Origin: Ananas comosus
Taxonomy: Eukaryota > Streptophyta > Magnoliopsida > Poales > Bromeliaceae
NCBI RefSeq assembly: GCF_001540865.1
Contig: NC_033631.1
Location: 5,701,618-5,765,617, forward strand
Reading direction: 5' to 3'
DNA: 64,000 nucleotides
Shown here piece after piece: positions 45,949 through 55,799 of the stretch. Each line of letters starts with the position of its first letter. The first letter of the stretch is position 1. The notes beneath the pieces were generated by a model. It was given only the letters and a program-made list of their open reading frames with translations. It ran no database searches and was not told the DNA's origin. The translations under genes were made by a program, and so were the position numbers.

Positions 45949-48245
45949 TGTAGTACACTGAACTTTAACAAATTGTAAGGTTCCAGTGTAAAATTAGTAA
46001 CTAGAACTATTTTAGTGGTTTTGAGAGTTGTCGGGAGGGTACCGACATTTAACTTAAGATTTATAAGTGCGAGAATGGGTTACTAATACTAAAATCTGCA
46101 AACTGCAGGTTTCGAATGTTGAGTACCAGTACCTGAGTGGGGTACCGATACCCCAGAGGGTTGCCAGAATGGGTAGCTCTCGGGTTTGAAAGGTTAATGC
46201 CAACTACCGGTACCGAGTCGGTGAGTACCGGTACTGCATTAAGTAAGTATACCGGTACAATGCACTAAACCCAACTGTCCCGCGCTCGGGTTTGGCATGT
46301 TTGAGTGCCGGGTACCAATACCTCAACCCGAGTACCAGTACTCAATGCGGCAGATTGAGTTGTTGAGGGGTCTTTCGGCAATTTTACAACAATGGTTATC
46401 CATATTAATCCCCCAAACCGACCCTCAACTAGTTTTCTCATGCTAGGAGCAGAGAAAGCTCAGGGTAAGCTCTTCTCTTTCTCTCTCTAGATTCCATTCC
46501 AATTCTTGGTGGAAATTGATGGAATTGAGCTCTTTCTTTTCTCCTCTCCATGGTAGCTGGGCTTGAGGTCTTTGGAGGAGCTGTAGAAGTGAATGAGGAG
46601 ATATTTCTGAGAATAACTTCAATCCTAGCTCAAGGGTAAGCTTGGCTTGGAGCTTTGAAAAGTTAGCTTCTTAATTGCTACCTTGTATATGGTTTTGGTT
46701 GATTTGGAGTTTAGTTATGGATTAGCTCTTAGCTGAGTTGTAGAACTTATTTGGCTAAGTATATAACTCTCTTCTATGTTGGAATTGAAGTGCCCAACCT
46801 GAAGTGGAGTGTGGATTAGAGTTTTGCTCTATACAAGGTAGGTTTCTACCTATCTTAGGTGCATTTTTGAGGATTTTGGTAGGAGGCTTAGTAAAAGCTC
46901 CTAATTAATTTAGAATTGTTATTAGGGAGCTTGAAGGCTAGAGGCATCTTCATTCAAGCAATTGAAGGGATTCTACGAGTATTCGGTGGGTTTGACCTCA
47001 CCGAAATAGGTGAACTCTCCCTATGTTCTTGTTATTGTTATGAAATTGAAAATCATGCATACTTGTATTAGTAGCATTATAAAGAAATTGTTGAGTGTAT
47101 TAGATATACATATACCATGTGGCAAAGTCATGTCTCTATGTAGTAGAGAGTATTATGCATTAAATTCATGAAGCATACATGATATGGTATTTAGTATGCT
47201 TGTGTAGACAAGTTAAAATGAGCATTTGTATGATAGAACTAGCATGAACTTCATGTTATTGTGTATAACTTAGTTAAATAACTCCGACCTATGGGTCGTT
47301 AGAGAACATACCATGTTTTAGACATGATGATTGAGAGCTTTGTTCTATAGATCATACTTGCTGGCCATTGTATTCATTCGCACATACTTGTGAGGATCGC
47401 TCCCCACAAGCCGACACTCCGGAGTTGGCCTACGCTACATCATGCTCGCCCGTGCGGGATTGGGGCCGAAGTGGATTGCTGTGGGGAGTGTATACTGCCA
47501 CGGGGCCATTAGGCACGGCGCAAACCGAATTACACTTGTGTAGGTCCTTATAAATTGGGTAATGATAACTAAACATGTTAATTAAATTGTCATTACTAGA
47601 TAGTATACATTAGTAGACATAACATTTACATGCTTACTCATAGTAGAGTAGTTTTTATACTTGTTGAGTATTATATGCATTGGAGGCATAGGTAGTATTA
47701 GCAATTCATTACTTGTTAAATGTTCATATCAGGTTATAGTTATACATGATTACTATGTATGCCTCAGGAACCTAGTGGTATAATTCGCTAATGTCGACGG
47801 CTTACCCACTGGAAACTATTGACTAATAGTTCTCATGCCCAGTTTGTTGTTATTTTTGTTTACAGAGTCATCCACAGCGATCGTGGCAAGGGAATCGCGT
47901 CTAGGTAGGCATAGCTTAGAATTCCTGTTAGGTGGTTATCTTTCGTTTTGCTTGTTGGAGAGGTGTCTTATGTTGGATGTATAGTGACCACCCGTGTTGT
48001 TGGTTGATTGCTTTGTAGCTACTTGATGTATATTTGTATTTTGGGAGTTGTATATGTTAGTATTTTTCTTTCCTTTCTACTTGCTTTACAGAGTAGTATT
48101 TGTCATATGCTCTGATATCATGTTAGTTGTTTCTATTTCTTGGTGTTATTTCTACCATGTTCATTGTAGACGCCTTGTATATTCTGAGTATATGGCGGGT
48201 TTGTGCACGTATCGGGTAGGCTTTCGCTGGGGCCCGGGCGTGACA
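45949..48245 (+). repeat. Solo LTR D (gypsy), perfect 5-bp duplication
   Basis: 2297 bp, TGTAGTACACTG to GGGCGTGACA, flanked by CGAAA at 45944-45948 and 48246-48250. No internal sequence remains, as expected after recombination between two LTRs. Modules: TACCNNTA palindrome pairs (46125-46339), the block CACATACTTGTGAGG...ACTCCGGAGTTGGCCTACGC (about 47385-47440), which is close to the one in LTR A, and the hairpin CCCACTGG...AACTATT/AATAGTT with a TTTACAGAG acceptor-like end (47805-47867). Confidence 0.9.
46125..46339 (+). repeat. TACC(G/A)(G/A)TA palindrome array in LTR D
   Basis: Six-base cores start at 46125 (ACCAGT), 46144 (ACCGAT), 46206, 46227 and 46251 (ACCGGT), 46314 (ACCAAT) and 46334 (ACCAGT). 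Pair spacings are 19, 21 and 20 bp, with one extra site 24 bp on. Flanks are GT...AC in place of the GG...CC of LTRs A and C. Confidence 0.85.
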
Positions 48246-48344
48246 CGAAAATCTAATAGCACCAATGACTTAGTGCTATTAATAGTACTCTAGAATAGTT
48301 CAAATCTATGATATTGTATTGTTTTGCATAAAAAATCCACTTAA

Positions 48345-48478
48345 TAGAAAGGAAAATGCTACTTGTACACCCCAAAAAAGTTGATGTGATAAGTAGAGTA
48401 CTAATGGCCTTGGGTTAGAGTGGGTGTAAGATGTACACCCCACTTTGAGGCGTAATGGTAGCATTACTCTAATGCAAA
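48345..48478. mobile_element. Possible short MITE
   Basis: AATGCTACTTGTACACCCC near 48354 and, on the other strand, TAATGCTACCATTACG then GGGGTGTACATC near 48475 suggest a short inverted-repeat element of about 130 bp. The arms are imperfect and no target duplication was found. Confidence 0.3.
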
Positions 48479-50082
48479 TAGGGACCACTACTTTGAATTT
48501 TATAAATTCAGTCAGAATTTTTAATAAATTGATCAAAATACCCTTAATTCTTTCTCTCAGTCTCTTTTTTTCCTCTTGTTTTGTAGAACCCATGGTTGTA
48601 ATTATAAGAACTAATGATTTGAAAAAAAATTATGTAAATGTCACTCTCCGTGAGTTTTAATATGATCCATTGTATTGATTCAAAAGTAATTAGGACCTAT
48701 GAGAAGTTTACGGAAGTATAAATGGGTCCGAAACTGCAAATTTAAAAAGAGGGCTAAACCAAAATTTTCTTCATAGGTCTGGCTCAATATGACATTTTAT
48801 ATGAATATTTCAAAGTTTTGAAAAATAAAACATGCAGCACTAAAGTATACTTGAAAACGAACGATAGCAGCTAAGTTCACCGAAAACGGAATTTCAGATA
48901 AAAAGTTATGGGATCTTGAATCTGAAACACACGTGCTATTTTCTGCAATAAACTCACCACGTCAAGTTCAAAATGTAATTTCTACAAAATATCCAAAAGA
49001 ATTCAACAATTAATAACACTATACAATCTACATTCAGATATGAACGCGCTAAAGCAAGTTTTGTTGAAATTGGATGTTCGCTTGCAAAACTATAGTATCT
49101 TGAAGTCAGCCTCCACATGCAGTCTCAAGGACTACAACAGAAACTCAATTTTATCAAGGGTTTTCACACAATTTGTCATCGAGAAAGGGCTAGATTTTGT
49201 AATACCATGACGGAGGACTTGACCGCGGATCATCGTGCAATTGTTGTAGCGCTAATCACAAAAAAAGCGTGATGGACAACCCTAGCTGTCAATGAAACCC
49301 GAATCCTAGGCCATCTCGTTACGATCTCGCTCTCCGCCTTCTTTTCCCGATCTCCCTTCTTCTTTCTTGTCGCAACCATAGCCATCCATGCCGTGAACCT
49401 CCCCTCTTCACTGCCAGCCAACTCTCCCTAGTCGTGCTTCGGTGATTTGGCGTGTAAACTTCTCCCATGCGGCTGCTATACCTTCCAAAATTGCACTGTA
49501 GCCTTGGCTGTGACCACAATCGGATCCTAGCCGTTCATGGGCCTTGCCGCAGCCTTTCTTGACTTATTAGGGTAAGCCTCGACATCCTCACTCCCCCTCG
49601 ATCGATCCCTGCGGCGGTACAATCGTCGGAGACACTGTTGGTTAGATCCAATCAAAGTCCTTACCGCTGTTTCCTGCACTAAACAACAGACTTCTCTAGG
49701 CCGACACTTCCAATCTCAATCTTCCAGTGCCGCCCTAACCATTTTCTGGTGAGCACAGTAAGAAAACTACTACGGCAACTAGATCTAGGTTTCCTTGTCA
49801 CTGTCAGTCATTGTTGATGTCCCGAAGCGTAAGAATGGCGACGAGCGTAAGAATTGTGACCAACACTGCGTCTCCATCCTAACTACACTATTTTTGGGTT
49901 TTCTGAACATAGAAAACATTAGTAATGCCCTAAACTCCATCCTTTCATTGTAAAACCACATTAATCATAATTGTCGGTGTTGTCGGCGGGTTGCGGTGGA
50001 CCGATCGTTGTTGGATCTGTCGGAATGCTTAACAACCCTCTTGCTGGTCAGAGATTGATGTTCGGAATGACTAAAATAGGGA
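48479..50082. other. Non-coding stretch
   Basis: I found no convincing coding region. Short frames exist at 49230-49520 but without recognisable domains. The last 150 bp before 50083 continue on the far side of solo LTR E (after 53185) and probably belong to another decayed repeat. Confidence 0.4.
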
Positions 50083-51299
50083 TGTCACGCCGTGCGACCA
50101 ACCGCCAATTTGGACCGGGTCGCGGTGCCGACGACAGACCGCCGAACAGACCGGGGTTTTCCCTGTACGCGGACAGAGTCTCCCCTGTACGTTCTAGGCG
50201 TCGCAATCCAAACAATGTACATTACAATGGTTCCAACCAGGAACAGATATCAATCATGATTGCGTAAGGAAAGTATCACAACATAACACATCCTATGTTA
50301 TTACATACATTCACATTAGATTCATTTATTTACATCGCACCTTATATATTACATTCAACTTCCAAATACAATCTAAGTTATTACATCATAGGTATTACAA
50401 GGTAAATACATTTTATTCCTTTCATTTTCTATACCCCTAAGCTATGTCGACGGGGTACTGCTAGCTCTGGTCTCTGGAGGTAGGGCGCTATCTATGGAGC
50501 TACGCCCTTGCCTCGCGCCGTCGCGCCGCTCACGTGCGAACCTGTAAAATCTCAAAACAACGTGGGGTGAGAAGCAACTCCATGGTTCCCAGTGGGTACG
50601 GCCACCCAAGGGAGGAGCTCAACCAACAGATCCAAGGGAGGCAAATACAAGTTAGTCCAATAAACAGATAGATATGTATATCATAAACATGCAACTAACT
50701 TTACCTTACTTTGCCTCACAACTGCAACGATGCCATGCTATATGCAACAGAAATATATGCAACATGAATATATGCAATAACTAGTAGAATTATTGATTCT
50801 ACAATCAATCTCGCTAATCTTAGCTCATGTCATCCAACTCTAAGGTTTCTACTACCTTAGGTTATCACATTTACCACTAGCCCTCAAGGTTCTATCTACC
50901 TTATTCCAGCTAGCCACCCGACTCGGCCTCGAGTCAATCAACAGCGGATAATCCGCGCTCTGCCCGGCTCGAGGTGAAGGATCCTGTCGCATGCACCTCA
51001 GCCTGCAAGCCAAGAACCACATCGCCCAACGGTCCGCCCGAAGGTCCGTGCACCGTGGTCAGGGATCCGCCAGTGAGAGAGGAACATAGCCGCGTACACC
51101 CATAGCCAAGACCCCCGATAGGGAGAGGAACATGCCGCATACACCCTAGCGCTCTTTGTTCTTGCTTAGTCACAATCCTCAAAGTTCTTCCGGTGGGAGA
51201 GGAACATGCCACATACACCCGCGGTCCAAGAACTATTGAGTTCACAAGTCTCGGGATTCCGGAATCCACTTCACAAGTCAAGGGTCCATATCCAACCCT

Positions 51300-51660
51300 A
51301 TGTTGTCGACCTATCTAGGTCCAATGCACTTTCCACCCTAGGTCCGACTGACTCTAGGTCTAATGCCTCAATTTCACAACCTAGGTTTACCCTAACTCTA
51401 GATTCAGTTCTCAACCTATATTCTTTAACACTAGGTCAGATGCCACACTCCTAGATCCCAACTCTAGGTTCATACTCAACCTATGTTCTTTAACACTAGG
51501 TTAGATGCCACACACCTAGATCTCGACTCTAGGTTCATACTCAACCTATGTTCTTTAACACTAGGTTAGATGCTACTCGTTATTTATCCTAGGTTCAACA
51601 ACACTAGGTTCAATGTCATCTATGTTCGACCTATATTTATTAACACTAGGTTAATGCCAC
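51300..51660. repeat. 65-bp tandem repeats with a CTAGGTT motif in LTR E
   Basis: CCTATRTTCTTTAACACTAG starts at 51415, 51480 and 51545, exactly 65 bp apart, with degenerate shorter copies on both sides. The word CTAGGTT or its variants recurs over about 360 bp. Confidence 0.85.
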
Positions 51661-52783
51661 TCGATCTACTTGATATCCTATTGTCATATCGAGTACTATA
51701 GACACCCGCATTTCATCTGGCATACATTCTATGATGTCAACATGCATACATAATCTCATAATGCCGATCATGTCTCCTATGATTTCTATATCATTTCATA
51801 TGCACTTACTTAGCATTTGCATCATATTATTAACATGCATTAGCTACATGAATCAACCACATGCTTTATTCACATTTATATGCATCATCTATGTGCCTCA
51901 TTTACATTCATATGCATCAACATAGATTCTTAATCATCTTAGACATAAAGGGCGACCTAGTCGCTTCGGTACACACAACCCACCTTAACTCGCGTTCCGA
52001 TTGCTTGTCGACACTTGCAATCGGCCTCCCGCGGCACTCGGCACCCGTTTGGGCCCGATCTCACAGTTGCTCTCCAAGAGCGCGTCGCTTGGCCGTTTCA
52101 AGTGCTAACGATCTTCGCCTCGCCGTTACGATGCTCGGGACCCAATTTCATGATTTATGGACATCGCCTCGGCCTTCCAGGCGGAAACGAAGCTTCAAGC
52201 ATCCGTTTCTTCAATATCTTTGTAACGGCTCGTCGGATTGCCGAACCGTCTTCGCCAACGTGTTTCGTTACCTATCAATTAGGTTTACAGAGGGTTATTT
52301 GAGATCAAACCCATCTATTTACAAAAATCTCATTTTTGAGCCCTAGTTTGCGACTACGGTAAAAACCACCATTCGAACTCTAGATTCAAGCATTAAACGT
52401 CTATTAAGCTTGCTAGAACACTAATCAAACCATTTCTAGAGCATTAGGATCAAATCCTAGAGATCTACCATTGTAGGGTTTGGAGCTTACCTTGCTAAGC
52501 TTGCTCTAATGGTGAGAGGAAGAAGAAGATGATGTTGGTGATGATGATCCCTCCAACTTCTTATTCTCCTCCTTTTCCTTCTCCTCCTTCCTCTTCTTCT
52601 CCTTCTCTTTCTTTTTCTTTTAGAGAGAGAGAGGGGTGGTGTTGGGGTTGAAACGGTGAGGGAAAGAGAGAGAGAGAGGTTCCAACCCTCTCTATACACT
52701 TAACCCATGCAACAATTAAATAAAAACCCCCCAACAAGTCTCTTTTTGCAACAGCCCGAACTGGGCATTTTCGGGGTTCGGGG

Positions 52784-52842
52784 ACCGGTCTCTGCATGAG
52801 GGACCGGTCCCTGAGAGACCGGTCTCTCTGCCTGGGACCGGT
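52784..52842 (-). repeat. ACCGGT palindrome array in LTR E (two pairs)
   Basis: Cores start at 52784, 52803, 52818 and 52837, giving intervals of 19, 15 and 19 bp. LTR C has the same run (19, 15, 20) at 41135-41189. Full palindromes include GGGACCGGTCCC-type sequences. Confidence 0.9.
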
Positions 52843-53185
52843 CCCAGAGAGACCTCCAGCCCAGACTTAGCCAATTTTCAGCTTCGTCCGTTTTCGCTCT
52901 ATTTTCGCTCGTTTTCGTCCGTTTGACCTCCGATTCATTTCAAATCGAACCGAGACTCTCCAAACATGTTTTCAAACATGTTTTCATCATCTTTCCTTCC
53001 TCGCTAATGCCGGATTTAGCTCACGGCCCAACTTAGCCTTTCGGGTTCCGTTTTCGCGCCTATGCACACCGAAATGCCCGATTGCTCCAGAACTTCACCG
53101 AACCTCACAAAACCATCCAAATGGCTTTCCAAAGCAACGTACACCATAACTTCATAATTTTAGAAATCCGGTACCTTACAAGGGA

Positions 53186-53760
53186 CTTCTCTAGCTCTGT
53201 CAGCACAAGAAGGTAAGGTACTAGCTTGTGACTCCCTTACCTCGATCAATAGCAGCGACAGAGGTAGAAGGCTCTGCAAGAAAAGATAGCAATAATGGGC
53301 ATGAGAACTACTATCACAAGTATTCCTCACCTATACCTTTATACCTACTCATGATTTAGTTCGCTCTTTATTCCTAGCTCTGGCATTTCTGTTTCTAGTT
53401 ATTACATGACTTGTAGAGTAGATGATCATAGTTACTCAGACATTATAGATGGGATTAGTCTCAGTGGATCTATTGCTATCTTAGCTGGGAGTTTCTCAGC
53501 GTAGTGCCGACTAACGATTGTCGATTGTTGGACCGTAAGATACTTGAGCATTCATGCATTGTGACCACCATGCATCTGCTACACATGTTACGTACACCGG
53601 CGGACTGGCCCCCGCTGTGGTATTCTTTACCGGTAGAGCGGTCTAATCGACCCGCGAGCCACTCCGCTATGCCATCGAGTATAGGGTTATATGTCAATCC
53701 TGCTAGGTGACTTACTATGGCATGAGCCTAAGGTCCTTGTGACCAAAAGTGGCATGATTG
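53186..53760 (-). mobile_element. Probable further gypsy LTR remnant (target of LTR E)
   Basis: The plus strand has AGGTAGAAGGCTCTGCAAG, then GGGCATGAGAACTACTATC (53260-53320), which mirrors the hairpin and CAGAG region of LTR A (AGGCTCTGAAAG...GGGCGTGAGAACTATAA). A GC-rich block with TTTACCGGTAGAGCGG lies near 53630. Ends not found. E inserted into it. Confidence 0.45.
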
Positions 53761-54294
53761 GGTACTATTACACTGAATCTTATATTGATGCATTTACTTG
53801 AGTAGCAATTTATATTACCCTACTTTTATTCCTATTGTTATAATCACTTGTCAATTCATTCTATACCTATCTACTTGCTTTTATTCTTTTTTCTCCTCTA
53901 GTTCATCTCCATTCTCCTTATCGTTTTTTCCTCTCTTTTTTCTTTTGTTCTCTCTCCATTATCTTCCTCCTCAACTGCCCTGTGTCAATGCCATATTCTG
54001 CTCTCTTACCTCACTCACACCTCCATCGACGTCCACTCGGATATGGCACAGATCACGAAGGTAAGACTATAGCGGAGCGCATGACTGTGGACGACAAAAT
54101 GTGTAGCCATAGACAATGACGGCGACGAGGGTGCCGCAAAATTTGAGAATGATGAAGAGGGAAAGCATGTCAGGGCGCGAGAACAGGGGCGACAGCTGCA
54201 ACAAAGGGCAAGGGATGGGTCACGATAGTGAAAAAAAGATGTAGATAGTTTAAAAAAAAAAAGAAGTAATAAAAAATTTATATGTTTTTCTTCT
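53761..54294. other. Non-coding CT-rich and mixed sequence
   Basis: A TTTTTTCTCCTC-type tract at about 53880-53960, then unremarkable sequence. No gene seen. Confidence 0.4.
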
Positions 54295-54930
54295 TGTAGT
54301 ATACTGAAGCTTGCAAATAGTTAAAGTTCAGTATAAAATGGCTTATGATGTATTAGAGGGGTTTCGCAAGAATTCAAGACGAGTTGGGGCTAATTTGGCA
54401 CGAAAAATAATGTGAAATCAAAGTTTTGAAAGACTAATCTGTAGTTTGACCAAATCCCGAATTAGTATCGGTACTGATTCCTTGAGTATCAATACTCAGT
54501 ATAAGTCTTTGTGAGACAACGTTCGGGTTTTGTGCACTCAGATTAAGTATCGATACTGGGCATCGTGTATTAGTGCTCGAGGAGCATCGGTACACATTGA
54601 GTTGCTCTGACTAATCGCACTCTTGGATTTTGTGGAACAACGAGAGTGTACCGATACTCACATAGGGAGTACCAGTACTTCTATTCGTGTACCGGTACCC
54701 GCCCGCATGCAGACTGTGTGAGAGGGGATTTGGTTGCCTCTTTTAATAACCTTTTACTCTCTCCCCCTTATTTCTTTCTCACCTCCCACTCTTTCTACAG
54801 AGAGAGAAGCTATCCCCCTCCACTCCAACTTCTTCCTCTTCCTCTCCACCATTATATCTCCCTTACGCTCTCAACTCCATCTCGATTGGAGAGAAGTCTG
54901 AGAGCAATCGACTCTCCATGATGTGTGTAA
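54295..54930 (+). repeat. Partial gypsy LTR G
   Basis: It starts TGTAGTATACTGAAGCTTGC, similar to the LTR D start TGTAGTACACTGAACTTTAA. Palindromes with cores ATCGGT, ATCAAT, ATCGAT, ACCGAT, ACCAGT and ACCGGT lie at 54467, 54488, 54549, 54650, 54671 and 54691. A CT-rich leader follows (54755-54870). I cannot find its 3' end, so the right limit is nominal. Confidence 0.55.
54467..54696 (+). repeat. ATCNNT/ACCNNT palindrome pairs in LTR G
   Basis: Pairs 54467/54488 (21 bp) and the triple 54650/54671/54691 (21 and 20 bp), plus single sites near 54549 and 54586. Flanks are mostly GT...AC. They start 172 bp from the LTR start. Confidence 0.75.
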
Positions 54931-55419
54931 TAAAAAAAAGAAACCAAACTAATAAGTTAGTAAAAGTAAAATACATGAATTGAGATAAATGTATAGGCTA
55001 ATGATATAGTCAACTATTATTGCATATTGTATATATGTTGAGGCATTGTATTCGTAATTCAGTTTACTACATTTCTATTGTAGAAATAGATATTGTTCAT
55101 TATCATCATCTACTAATGCCTATTCTGGACCGACTAAGTATAGAGCACCATTTTTGGTAGCTTCCATCCTCATGCTACCTTCGTTGCCAATATCATGAGC
55201 ACCCATTAGATAATTCGAGAAACCTACACTGATATCATTATGAAGCATTCTCGTGTGTAATAATCTTGCAGTTGCAGGGGCAACGACGCACGGCGACGAC
55301 GGCAGCAACCAAGAGAAGCACGACAAGAAGTCGAGGCAGATAGAGAGAGAGCGATGTGAGAGAGAGAAAAAGAGCGATGTAGTGTGAGAGGGTCTGTGGG
55401 AAAGAGAAGTCTGGTAGTA
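54931..55419. other. Non-coding spacer beside the LINE 3' end
   Basis: No gene recognised. GAGAGAGA-rich sequence at about 55340-55395 abuts the LINE tail. It might be the rest of LTR G or an unrelated flank. Confidence 0.35.
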
Positions 55420-55505
55420 TTTTTTTGAGAAAAAGGTAGCACGCTACCCGCTTCATTCATTGGAAAAATGAACTAGGCTACAAGGGTAGGGCAACTAGGG
55501 CCCCG

Positions 55506-55546
<41 letters not shown>

Positions 55547-55799
55547 TTCAAGTAGGTAGAACCGAATCCCACTCCTTCAGTAACTGCCGGAGAGTGATGA
55601 CAACCCTCTCAGGGTTCGATTGGATTTCCCTAAAGATCATGTCGTTTCTGGCCTTTCAAATGCACCACCAGCAACCGACTAAATCAGTAAGGCAGTCCCT
55701 TTTCTTTCTTCGGCTCTTCCTAATCCTCCACATGTCCCAAGGACTGTTAACCTCATCCTCCATGTCTAGAGTCTAAACTCCATCTACACCTGACACTAA

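Larger units (their letters stand above)
44627..48293. mobile_element. Small TIR element (MITE) opened by two later insertions
   Basis: Left end CTATAATTCTATCAATAGC and, on the opposite strand, right end CTAGAGTACTATTAATAGC begin inverted repeats that continue through ACTAAGYAYTTGGTGCTA. Without the inserts (Tourist-like 44750-45910, solo LTR D 45949-48245) only about 200 bp remain. No target duplication was identified. The ...GGTGCTACCAAGTT inner sequence resembles the MULE-type MITE at 63265, so the two may be related. Confidence 0.55.
50083..53180 (-). repeat. Solo LTR E (gypsy), perfect 5-bp duplication
   Basis: 3098 bp. In sense it runs TGTAAGGTACC (from 53180) to GGCGTGACA (at 50083). 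It is flanked by AGGGA at 50078-50082 and 53181-53185. It contains ACCGGT palindromes (52784-52842), a 65-bp tandem repeat (about 51300-51660), CCCACTGGGAAC...TTCTCAC followed by TTTTACAG (50596-50541), and a CT-rich tract near 52560-52680. No internal region remains. Confidence 0.9.

Noticed and set aside
49230..49520. Two minus-strand frames with basic residues
   Set aside because: No recognisable domain, no splice context, and the composition matches the non-coding surroundings.
53476..53710. Possible small gene on either strand
   Set aside because: Frames on both strands overlap fully, no domain is seen, and the surroundings look like LTR.
55224..55460. Leucine/serine-rich minus-strand frames next to the LINE
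   Set aside because: They arise from GAGAGA-type low-complexity sequence and the LINE tail.
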